The position numbers and the translations under genes were made by a program. The notes below the pieces were generated by a model. That model was not told the origin of the DNA, did not search any database, and saw only the letters and a list, made by a program, of their open reading frames with translations. From Candidatus Homeothermus arabinoxylanisolvens (GTDB taxonomy: Bacteria > Bacteroidota > Bacteroidia > Bacteroidales > Muribaculaceae), in the NCBI GenBank assembly GCA_001689405.1, contig LUJO01000060.1, positions 1 through 55,164 of the forward strand: 55,164 nt of DNA, given 5' to 3'. Positions 6,320 through 13,715 of this stretch are shown piece by piece. Within the stretch, counting starts at the first letter, position 1, and the number at the start of each line of letters is the position of its first letter.

Positions 6320-8563
6320 ATGAAACAGATTATACCTTATGCTTTAGCTTTGTGCGCGGCTGTTCCCGCACAAGCCGGCGAAATAGTGAGGACCGACGCT
6401 TATGTGTGGCACGGCGACACGGTCACCCAAGGCGAGTATATGGCCACGGCACCCAATGATTTCGAGATTGTGTCGACATATTCGGCTCAGCCCGGATACT
6501 TTATGCCAATAGAGAAGTCATGGAAGCTGAAAAACGACATATCGCCGTACCCCGGACTTAAATCGTCCAACCGTCTGCACAATGCTGTCTACAACATGGG
6601 CCTTGACGAGATGATCAATGCCGTAGAGCCTGACACGACCCTGCGTACCGGCAAGGAGTGGTCGGGAGTATGGACTCGCGATGTCAGCTATTCGATACTT
6701 CTGTCTATGGCTTATATGCAGCCCGAGGCGTCCAAGATATCGCTGATGAAGAAGGTCAATGACAATGGGCGCATCATTCAGGATACCGGTTCAGGCGGCG
6801 CTTGGCCCGTCAGCACCGACCGCATGATATGGGCCGTGGCCGCGTATGAGCTTTATAAAGTGACAGGCGACCGCAAATGGCTTGAGTACATATATCCTGT
6901 AATAAAGAATTCTGTCGATGATGACTTGGCCACTGTGTATGATGACAAGACCGGTCTTGTCAAAGGCGAGACTTCATTTATCGACTGGCGCGAGCAGAGC
7001 CATCCCAAGTGGATGCAGACCGTCGATATATCGCAGAGCGAGGCGCTCGGAACCTCTGTCGTGCATATGCAGGCTCTTAAGGTGCTCGCTGACATAGCCG
7101 ACGAACTCGGCAAGAAGAAGGAGGCTGCGTTCTATCGCGAGCGTTCGCGTGCTTTGGCCGAGGCCATAGACAAGGAGCTGTGGCTTGATGACAAGGGTTA
7201 TTACGGCATGTATCTTTACGGACGCGACAATCTTATAATGAACCCGCGTGCCGAGACACTCGGCGAGTCATTAGCTATATTGTGGGACGTGGCTTCGCCC
7301 GAGCGTGCGGCCAAGATTACCGAGAGCAATCCTACTACTCCTTTTGGCGCGGCCATCTTTTATCCGCAGATTTCCGATATGCCGGCCTACCACAACAACG
7401 CTTTGTGGCCGTGGGTAGGTGCATGGTGGACAATTGCCAATGCCAAAGCCGGCAATGAGCAGGGTGTGCTTCAGGGTATAGGCTCGGTATTCCGTCCGGC
7501 GGCTCTCTTCTGTACCAACAAGGAGAACTTCAACCTTGACAACGGCGACATAGCTACCGAACTGAACTCGTCAAACATGCTGTGGTGTCTTGCCGGAAAT
7601 ATCGCGCTGACACACCGCATACTGTTTGGTATCGAGTTTGAGAAGGACCGTCTTGCTTTTCACCCGTTTGTGCCCGAGGCCATGAGCGACATACGTACTC
7701 TGAAAGGCTTCAAATATCGCGATGCGGTGCTCGACATTACCGTTTCGGGTTACGGCGACAAAATCAAGTCGTTTACCGTCAACGGTAAAGAGCATGCTCC
7801 CTTTATCCCCGCCGATGCCAAAGGACACCTTGACGTGAGGATTGTCATGGCCGACAATGCCATAGCGCCGCTCAAGGTCAACAATGTGCCCAATGTCAAG
7901 GCTCCGATTACTCCCATAACATGGATTGAGGACGGTATTCTTAACTGGAATCCTATCGAGTACATAAACCACTATGTCGTGCTTCGCGACGGAAAGCGCA
8001 TAGCCGAGGTCAACACTACCACATACGATGTGTCGCAGCCGGGCGAGTATCAGGTTATCGGTGTTTCCGATGACGGTGTCGAGTCTTTTGCTTCCGAGCC
8101 TCGTTCGACACGCGCTTCCTTCTCGTTCGAGATACCGGGCGAAGGTACAGCCATGACATCCTCTGAAATCTCGTATCAGCCTGCTCATCCTGTAAAAGGA
8201 TATTCCGGCAACGGCTTTGTCGAGCTTGACCATAAGGCTCCGGCCCTCAAGATACCGGTCAAGGTTGTCGATGGCGGCGATTATGCGCTGACATTACGTT
8301 ATGCCAACGGCAACGGCCCTGTAAATACAGAGAACAAGTGCGCGGTACGGTCGGTATTTGTTGACGGCAAGAAAGTCGGTGTGGCCGTTATGCCTCATCG
8401 TGGTCGCGGCAACTGGGATGACTGGGGTCGCACCAACTCCATTGCCGTTGCCCTTACTCCCGGCGACCACGTGGTGACCGTGCTCTTCGAGCCTACCGAT
8501 GAGAACATGAATCTCGGTACCAACCATGCCATAGTAGACCGGCTTACGCTTACCCGTCTGTGA
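6320..8563 (+). CDS. Secreted six-hairpin (alpha/alpha)6 glycosidase with fibronectin-like and CBM35-like C-terminal domains
   Basis: A 747-residue exported enzyme (signal peptide MKQIIPYALALCAAVPAQA). Residues about 60-480 form an (alpha/alpha)6 toroid related to trehalase, GH63 and amylo-1,6-glucosidase-like enzymes: 'GKEWSGVWTRDVSYSILLSM', 'GGAWPVSTDRMIWAVAAYEL', 'FIDWREQSHPKWMQTVDI', 'AYHNNALWPWVGAWW'. Asp in WTRD and Glu/Asp residues in the later loops are candidate acids. Residues about 535-605 look like a fibronectin type III fold ('GILNWNPIEYINHYVVLRDG'). The last 130 residues resemble a CBM6/35 beta-sandwich ('GYSGNGFVELD', 'YALTLRYANG', 'HAIVDRLTLTRL'). The CAZy family and substrate are not clear. 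The neighbouring GH97 remnant hints at a former alpha-glucan locus. Confidence 0.65.
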   Translation: MKQIIPYALALCAAVPAQAGEIVRTDAYVWHGDTVTQGEYMATAPNDFEIVSTYSAQPGYFMPIEKSWKLKNDISPYPGLKSSNRLHNAVYNMGLDEMINAVEPDTTLRTGKEWSGVWTRDVSYSILLSMAYMQPEASKISLMKKVNDNGRIIQDTGSGGAWPVSTDRMIWAVAAYELYKVTGDRKWLEYIYPVIKNSVDDDLATVYDDKTGLVKGETSFIDWREQSHPKWMQTVDISQSEALGTSVVHMQALKVLADIADELGKKKEAAFYRERSRALAEAIDKELWLDDKGYYGMYLYGRDNLIMNPRAETLGESLAILWDVASPERAAKITESNPTTPFGAAIFYPQISDMPAYHNNALWPWVGAWWTIANAKAGNEQGVLQGIGSVFRPAALFCTNKENFNLDNGDIATELNSSNMLWCLAGNIALTHRILFGIEFEKDRLAFHPFVPEAMSDIRTLKGFKYRDAVLDITVSGYGDKIKSFTVNGKEHAPFIPADAKGHLDVRIVMADNAIAPLKVNNVPNVKAPITPITWIEDGILNWNPIEYINHYVVLRDGKRIAEVNTTTYDVSQPGEYQVIGVSDDGVESFASEPRSTRASFSFEIPGEGTAMTSSEISYQPAHPVKGYSGNGFVELDHKAPALKIPVKVVDGGDYALTLRYANGNGPVNTENKCAVRSVFVDGKKVGVAVMPHRGRGNWDDWGRTNSIAVALTPGDHVVTVLFEPTDENMNLGTNHAIVDRLTLTRL

Positions 8564-8601
8564 TACGGACTTCGTATCAACCGGCGTATTGCCGCCTGTA
8601 A

Positions 8602-8646
8602 AACCACAAGGGAGGATAAACGTTGCGTTTATCCTCCTTCGTGGTT
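8602..8646 (-). terminator. Strong hairpin, likely terminator
   Basis: Bases 8611-8622 pair perfectly with 8626-8637 across a TTG loop, and the stem extends outward (8602-8607 with 8641-8646), for about 20 pairs with one mismatch and one G-U. On the minus strand the stem is followed by TTTT; on the plus strand the U-run is weak. It therefore suits a minus transcript best, but it may also end the plus-strand glycosidase transcript. Confidence 0.6.
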
Positions 8647-8832
8647 CTACTCAGTTTTGTCCGCCGCAGCCCTGATGCGGATGAACATATAAAAGAAAAC
8701 GTGGGCCACATTGCCGTTATCTTTGGTTGAAGGTACTGAGAAAACCTTGAGATGCAGATAAGGCAACGGCTGCCCACGCATGTTGCTGACGCGCCGCCTG
8801 CTGTACTTTACAGTTTGGGCGAGGTGTATAAA
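8647..8832. other. Gap between two hairpins; a short open frame but no recognised gene
   Basis: The interval 8564-8885 (322 bases) is empty of recognised genes and is bounded by two hairpins. On the minus strand 8781-8647 could encode 44 residues beginning MRGQPLPYLHLKVFSVPSTK. It has no detectable ribosome binding site, and the frame stays open upstream almost to the ino1 stop codon. I do not claim it as a gene. Confidence 0.3.
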
Positions 8833-8861
8833 ACGGGGACCTGCATAGTGCGGGTCCCCGT
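8833..8861 (-). terminator. Rho-independent terminator of the inositol-phosphate synthase gene
   Basis: ACGGGGACC (8833-8841) pairs with GGTCCCCGT (8853-8861); three further pairs close a five-base loop. On the minus strand it lies 25 bases after the ino1 stop codon and is followed by TTTT, as expected for a terminator of that gene. Confidence 0.7.
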
Positions 8862-8885
8862 CATAGGTTATGTTAGGCTATCGTA

Positions 8886-10193
8886 TTAGTCGATGAGCTG
8901 GTCAGCTTTGTAGCCGCCCATTTCGCGGATAGCGTTCTTAAGCATTACATACTGCTCGAAGAGGTTGTTTACAGGCACCTCGTCCTTGGTGTAGTCATGC
9001 ATCGGGCTCTTGAGGAAGAAGCTCAGGAAGCGCTGTATGCCGTAACGTCCGCAGCGTGCTGCCAAATCAGAGAGCAGACACAGGTCGAGACAGAGGGGAG
9101 CGGCGAGGATAGAGTCGCGGCAGAGGAAGTTGATCTTGATCTGCATGGGGTAGCCCATCCAGCCGAAGATGTCGATGTTGTCCCAGCCCTCTTTGTTGTC
9201 GTTGCGCGGAGGATAGTAGTTGATACGTACTTTGTGGTAGTAGTCGGTGTACAGGTCGGGCTGCTTTTCGGGCACGAGGATTGACTCAAGTGTAGAGAGC
9301 TTGCTGACCTCTTTTGTGCGGAAGTTGGCGGGTTCGTCAAGCACAAGGCCGTCGCGGTTGCCGAGGATGTTGGTTGAGAACCATCCGGCAAGACCGAGGC
9401 AACGTACTCCGATGATGGGGGCGAAGCCTGATTTTACCAGTGTCTGACCGGTCTTGAAGTCCTTGCCGGCGATAGGCATCTTGGTCTTCTCGGCAAGTTC
9501 CCACATGGCGGGTATGTCAACAGTGGTATTGGGGGCACCCATGATGAAAGGAGCACCTTCGGTAAGAGCTGCGTAGGCATAGCACATAGAGGGTGCGATG
9601 TGCTCGCGGTCATCTTCCTTCATGGCCTTCTCAAGGTCGGCGAGATGATAGTGGATGTCTTTGTTTACGGGTACATAAACTTCGGTAGAGGCGGCCCAAA
9701 GCACTACTATGCGGTCGCAGCCGTTGGCTTCCTTGAAGTCATGTATATCTTTCTTAAGCTCCTGAACCATGTCCCAGCGGGTCTTGCAGTCCTTGACGTT
9801 GTCACCGTCAAGACGGCTGGCGTAGTTATGGTCGAAAGCGGCCTTCATGGGCTTGATCTTTTCGAGCTCGTCTTTTACGGGGTTGATATCTTTTTCCTTG
9901 AGAACCTCGCAGTTGATGGCTGATTCGTAAGCGTTGGCGGGATATACGTCCCATGCGCCGAATACGATGTCGTTGAGGTCGGCGAGGGGAACAATCTGGT
10001 TGTATTTGAGATATTTCTTGTCGGCGCCTTCACCTACTCTCATTATGTCGTACTGGGTCATCGAGCCTACGGGCTTGGCGAGACCTTTACGGGCCATCAA
10101 TACACCGGTCATAAATGTAGAACTTACTGCACCGAGTCCTACAACGAGAATGCCAAGTTTACCTTCGGCCTTCTTTACGTCATTCTGGTTCAT
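8886..10193 (-). CDS. ino1: myo-Inositol-phosphate synthase (inositol-3-phosphate synthase)
   Basis: A 435-residue cytoplasmic enzyme that converts glucose 6-phosphate to myo-inositol phosphate with bound NAD. The N-terminal Rossmann motif is 'GILVVGLGAVSSTFMTG' (about 13-29). 'VLWAASTEVYVP', 'ALTEGAPFIMGAPNTTVDIPA' and 'PIAGKDFKTGQTLVKSG' are typical catalytic-domain sequences, with the Lys of GKDFKTGQT as the expected active-site residue. Length and full-length similarity fit MIPS. It lies downstream of, but is separated by 222 AT-rich bases from, the lipid operon at 10416-14819. It has its own -7 candidate and terminator, so its expression is probably independent. It supplies the inositol phosphate for that operon. 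Confidence 0.93.
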   Translation of the reverse strand: MNQNDVKKAEGKLGILVVGLGAVSSTFMTGVLMARKGLAKPVGSMTQYDIMRVGEGADKKYLKYNQIVPLADLNDIVFGAWDVYPANAYESAINCEVLKEKDINPVKDELEKIKPMKAAFDHNYASRLDGDNVKDCKTRWDMVQELKKDIHDFKEANGCDRIVVLWAASTEVYVPVNKDIHYHLADLEKAMKEDDREHIAPSMCYAYAALTEGAPFIMGAPNTTVDIPAMWELAEKTKMPIAGKDFKTGQTLVKSGFAPIIGVRCLGLAGWFSTNILGNRDGLVLDEPANFRTKEVSKLSTLESILVPEKQPDLYTDYYHKVRINYYPPRNDNKEGWDNIDIFGWMGYPMQIKINFLCRDSILAAPLCLDLCLLSDLAARCGRYGIQRFLSFFLKSPMHDYTKDEVPVNNLFEQYVMLKNAIREMGGYKADQLID

Positions 10194-10294
10194 GTTTGTG
10201 ATAGTAATTAAATTCTTATTTTTAGTAATACTTCTTTCACTACGATGATTTTCTCTTTCAAAGGGAAAATCGCGTAAAAGTAATCTTAATTTTT

Positions 10295-10302
10295 CAAACG
10301 TA
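10295..10302 (-). promoter_or_regulatory. -7 promoter element (TACGTTTG) for ino1
   Basis: On the minus strand these bases read TACGTTTG, matching TAnnTTTG, about 100 bases before the ino1 start codon within the 222-base AT-rich gap after the HAD gene. No clear -33 was found. Confidence 0.45.
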
Positions 10303-10415
10303 AAAAGATTTTTCAGCTAACTTTTATTATTTTTCGTGAAAGATAGCTAAAAATAAGTGTTTTTAGTTTATATAGATTAATAATAAATGTGATGTCGAAA
10401 ATATTTGTTAAAATA

Positions 10416-11129
10416 CTATAATGCTACCTCGGTCAGTTCGGCCAGACTTTTTATAATGGCAGGATGCATGACTGCATCTTCATCGGCGGTCCAGCCTTTG
10501 CCTTTGAGCCAAGCCACCTTGCAGCCTATGCTTTCAGCCGGGACTATATCTTTTTTATATGAATCGCCTACTACAAGCACTTCCGAGGGTTTCAGGCCGA
10601 GTGCCTCCACTCCGAGTGAGAATATGCGCGGATCGGGCTTGCGTACACCTACTACGGCGCTCTCTATGATGCTGCGGAAGTAGCCGAGCAGATTGAAGTC
10701 AGACAGCACCGACTCTATGTTGCCGTAAAAGTTGCTTACGAGTACCATCGGATAGCTGCCGGCGAGCCTGTCAAGTACCGGACGGGCCTCCTCCACGCAC
10801 TCGCGGGCGCGGTCATAGCAATATCGTGCTATGTCGGGAGCGAGTGTCTCGGCGTCTGAAGCCGGTATGACCGACTTTTCAACGAGATACCCGAGCTCAA
10901 TCTTCATTTTTTTAAGCAGAAGGTCGTAGAAGTTGTCATCGGGGACTATGTGCGGTGTCTTGGCGAGCTCACGTTCGGCATGGACGTATGCGTCGCGAAA
11001 CACAGACTTGTCTATATTCACACCGGCCGCGAGATATCCGTCCCATATGACTTCGCTCCAGTGGGTGCCGCGGCTGTCTATTGTGCCGCCGTAATCAAAT
11101 ATTATGCCTTTTATATCAGTATTTGCCAT
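10416..11129 (-). CDS. HAD-superfamily phosphatase, probable phosphatidylinositol-phosphate phosphatase
   Basis: A 237-residue HAD hydrolase. Motif I is 'GIIFDYGGTIDS' (first Asp the nucleophile; the usual second acidic residue is Gly, as in the FDYGGT subgroup). The motif II region is 'MVLVSNFYGNIE', the Lys is in 'GVRKPDPRIFSLG', and motif IV is 'EVLVVGDSYKKDIVPAESIGC'. It overlaps the CDP-alcohol phosphatidyltransferase gene by 14 bases, so the two are translationally linked. In the equivalent B. thetaiotaomicron cluster a HAD protein removes phosphate from phosphatidylinositol phosphate. I infer the same role here from the order of genes, not from specificity residues. Confidence 0.75.
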   Translation of the reverse strand: MANTDIKGIIFDYGGTIDSRGTHWSEVIWDGYLAAGVNIDKSVFRDAYVHAERELAKTPHIVPDDNFYDLLLKKMKIELGYLVEKSVIPASDAETLAPDIARYCYDRARECVEEARPVLDRLAGSYPMVLVSNFYGNIESVLSDFNLLGYFRSIIESAVVGVRKPDPRIFSLGVEALGLKPSEVLVVGDSYKKDIVPAESIGCKVAWLKGKGWTADEDAVMHPAIIKSLAELTEVAL

Positions 11130-12063
11130 CTTTCAGTTGCTGTGTAAACATTTTGCATATCCTTTCGTGCCGTACCACCATATATATAAGGAGTATGTTG
11201 AGCACTGTCAGCTCAAACGCGAAGTACAGCCACGGCATCTGCAAGAACAGCGATGTGAACAGGGCTATAGTACGCCAGTTGAACGACAGTATGTTGGTGT
11301 ACTTCATCAGCGGCAGACTCTTGACGCGGAATGCATCGCGAAACGATTGCGGGATGACTCCGTCGGGAAACCGCCGGCGCAGCTCGGCCCGGAGAGCCTG
11401 CATTGAGCGGGTGGTGGCTTCCTGATTTACCGTGTAGTTGGTGTAGAAAGTCATTGTGAGCTTCTTCCAGAAGTCGCGGCTCCATGACAGCTCGGCGAGT
11501 TTCTTTTTTAAATTGTCGGCATTCTCCAGTTCGCTGCCGTCCTCGCCTTTGAGGAAGTAGAGGTGAAACTGCCGGTAATAATCGGCCATGGCCGCTTGTT
11601 TGGCATGGCATATGCCTGTCACCACGGCTATGACCCATATAAGCCACGGATGTGCCATGAAGAAGTCGGAGGTGTGGTTCTCGCGAAGACATATGGCTAC
11701 ATATATGGTGGCAAACCACAGGTCGCCGCTAAGGCCGTCGAGTATGCGTCCTATGCGTGAGTATTGGCGGGTCATGCGTGCGAGCTGTCCGTCGGCCGAG
11801 TCAAACGAGTTGGCCCATATCAACAGAAGCATGCCGGCGACATTGATCCACATGTCGTTGAAGTAAAACGCTATGCCGGCGCCAATGCCGAGAAATATCG
11901 ATGCTATCGTTATGGCGTTGGGCGTCACTCCGAGTTTTTTTGCGAGGCATGCCCATGCGTATCCTATCGGCCTGTAAAAGGCCAGATCGATGTGCTCCTC
12001 GGTGTCCATCGACTTCAGCGTGTCGCGGTAGCTTGTCGAGGTCGGTTTATTGTCGTTGTTCAT
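11116..12063 (-). CDS. CDP-alcohol phosphatidyltransferase, probable phosphatidylinositol-phosphate synthase
   Basis: A 315-residue integral membrane protein with about six hydrophobic helices. The CDP-alcohol motif is clear: 'DSADGQLARM', then after eight residues 'G-RIL-D-GLSGD'. The first four motif acids or glycines (D..DG..AR........G...D) are in place, but the last Asp comes one residue late (Gly at the usual position). It would condense CDP-diacylglycerol or a ceramide-like equivalent with inositol phosphate at the inner membrane. Its neighbours are an ATP-grasp gene 8 bases upstream and the overlapping HAD phosphatase downstream, matching the B. thetaiotaomicron inositol-lipid cluster. 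The family is certain from the motif; the substrate is inferred from context. Confidence 0.8.
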   Translation of the reverse strand: MNNDNKPTSTSYRDTLKSMDTEEHIDLAFYRPIGYAWACLAKKLGVTPNAITIASIFLGIGAGIAFYFNDMWINVAGMLLLIWANSFDSADGQLARMTRQYSRIGRILDGLSGDLWFATIYVAICLRENHTSDFFMAHPWLIWVIAVVTGICHAKQAAMADYYRQFHLYFLKGEDGSELENADNLKKKLAELSWSRDFWKKLTMTFYTNYTVNQEATTRSMQALRAELRRRFPDGVIPQSFRDAFRVKSLPLMKYTNILSFNWRTIALFTSLFLQMPWLYFAFELTVLNILLIYMVVRHERICKMFTQQLKDGKY

Positions 12064-12071
12064 CGTGCGGT

Positions 12072-12935
12072 CTATTTACAGTTCTTGATAGTGTTAAGTA
12101 TGCACTTCGCTATGTAGGGAGCGGCTTCCTGACGGCACGGGGCGAAGCTGGGCCAGTCGTTGAAGTCGATGATGCGTATGGTGCCGTCGGGGCTCACTAT
12201 GCAGTCGCCGCCGTATATCTTCACGTCGAGTGCCTCGCCGGCGCGGCGGCATATGTCGCGCAGGTGCTCTTTGTCAAAACCGATGCCCTGCGACTTGCCG
12301 TTGATGGCTTCGTGGCCGTATTTAGAGTGACCGGCATCGAAAGGATAGAACCAAAAGAAAAACGAAGTGTCCTGAACGCCGTAAAACTTTATGAGGTCGC
12401 CTTCGAGATGACGGTTTATTACAGCCCGTTTTATGCCGCGCAGGAAATACTCCTGAAGCACTTCCTGTGCTTCCTCGGGATGGCGTACGTAGCTTACGTC
12501 CTCCTTGTGCATGGCGTGGAAGTCGCCGCGTTTTATCCAGCATCGGGTGAAATTGCCTTTTTTCAGTGCGGCGGTCACCCCCTCGTTCGTATTCACGATA
12601 AGGCTTTCAGGATACGGTATGCCAGAGCCTACAAGAATACGGGTCATGCGCTCGCGGGTGCAGTTCTCTATGCCGTAGCCCGAGTTTATGACAAGCGCAC
12701 CCTCGTCCTCGCGTTTCTGCAGCAGGTGTATGGATTTCATTTCGCGGCACATGTTAATTATGATATCCTCTTTGACCTCGCCTGCTATGAACTGCTCCTC
12801 GCTGTAGATGCTTACTATGCACCCGCGCTTGCGCAGCTGGTCGGCGGTGGCGTTGAATATGGCCGCGTCGTTTCCTATATGATTGGGCGAGTATGCTCCG
12901 GCTCTCATGATGCCGGCGATTTTTATATCTGTCAT
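12072..12935 (-). CDS. ATP-grasp family protein of the inositol-lipid cluster
   Basis: A 287-residue soluble protein. The C-terminal half has ATP-grasp features: 'CWIKRGDFHAM' (nucleotide-binding Lys), 'YFLRGIKRAVINRHLEGDLIKFYGV', and the metal-binding segment 'YGGDCIVSPDGTIRIIDFNDWPSF', where Asp and Asn residues would bind Mg2+. The N-terminal 'IAGIMRAGAYSPNHIGNDAAIF' resembles a pre-ATP-grasp domain. It lies 57 bases after the nucleotidyltransferase gene and 8 bases before the CDP-alcohol phosphatidyltransferase. ATP-grasp enzymes join a carboxylate to an amine or thiol, but neither substrate can be named here. The function in inositol-lipid synthesis is unassigned. Confidence 0.65.
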   Translation of the reverse strand: MTDIKIAGIMRAGAYSPNHIGNDAAIFNATADQLRKRGCIVSIYSEEQFIAGEVKEDIIINMCREMKSIHLLQKREDEGALVINSGYGIENCTRERMTRILVGSGIPYPESLIVNTNEGVTAALKKGNFTRCWIKRGDFHAMHKEDVSYVRHPEEAQEVLQEYFLRGIKRAVINRHLEGDLIKFYGVQDTSFFFWFYPFDAGHSKYGHEAINGKSQGIGFDKEHLRDICRRAGEALDVKIYGGDCIVSPDGTIRIIDFNDWPSFAPCRQEAAPYIAKCILNTIKNCK

Positions 12936-12992
12936 GATTGGTTGTAGTGTATGGTCGGTTTTGTTATATTGGCCGGTGGACCGCGTTGCCTG

Positions 12993-13697
12993 TCAGTCGC
13001 CGTTGATGAACTTCTCGGCTGTGGCTATGTCGCCTGCATGGTCCACATCGACTATCTTCTTGAAAGGGCATGCTTTCAGCTTCAGACCGCCTTCGACGAG
13101 CGAGCGCTGGTAGTTGCGCATGCGGCTTACGCCTTTGGCCATGCAGCTGTCGAGTATGTCGAGCGCGGGAGGTGTGAGGCCGTATATGCCACCTGATATG
13201 TACTTCACTCCGTCCCAAGGATTGTCGCGAAATGCGGTTATCGTCATGTTGTCGTCAACATCTATGTACAACGGTTTCTCGTCATCTATAAATGAGGTGA
13301 CGGCCATATATCCGTCCGCGTCGTCGCTTCCTTCGAATGCTCTTACATAGTCGGCAAACTCTTCCTGACGGAATATTGTGTCGACGGTGGTGAGTATGAA
13401 TTTGCCGGTTGAGGGGAACTCGCGGCTTACCTCTCTGAAAGAGTGCATGGAACTCGGAGTCGATTTGACGACGAGATTGAACGGTACGGGCAACTCAAGT
13501 CCTTCGAGATAGCTGCGTACTTCGGTCATCTGTTCGTTTACGATAACAGACAGCGATTCCGGATTGCACGACATCATTATGTCGATCAGACGCTTTATCA
13601 TGGGCACTCCGTTAAGGAGTACAAGAGGCTTGGGGCGTGCCACCCCTTCCTGTGCGAGCCGCGATCCCTCGCCGGCGGCAATTATGGCGTAGTTCAT
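12993..13697 (-). CDS. Sugar-phosphate-type nucleotidyltransferase of the inositol-lipid cluster
   Basis: A 234-residue protein of the NTP-transferase fold. It begins 'MNYAIIAAGEGSRLAQEGVARPKPLVLLNGVPMI', a variant of the GxGxRL...KP nucleotide-binding signature. 'FILTTVDTIF' carries the metal-binding Asp, and 'FKKIVDVDHAGDIATAEKFI' is a typical C-terminal end with the second metal Asp. It would transfer a nucleotide to a phosphorylated sugar or alcohol such as inositol phosphate, making a CDP- or similarly activated compound. The exact substrate is unknown. It lies 18 bases downstream of pdxA and upstream of the ATP-grasp gene. Confidence 0.75.
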   Translation of the reverse strand: MNYAIIAAGEGSRLAQEGVARPKPLVLLNGVPMIKRLIDIMMSCNPESLSVIVNEQMTEVRSYLEGLELPVPFNLVVKSTPSSMHSFREVSREFPSTGKFILTTVDTIFRQEEFADYVRAFEGSDDADGYMAVTSFIDDEKPLYIDVDDNMTITAFRDNPWDGVKYISGGIYGLTPPALDILDSCMAKGVSRMRNYQRSLVEGGLKLKACPFKKIVDVDHAGDIATAEKFINGD

Positions 13698-13715
13698 GCT
13701 TCGTGAGTGAGGGTG

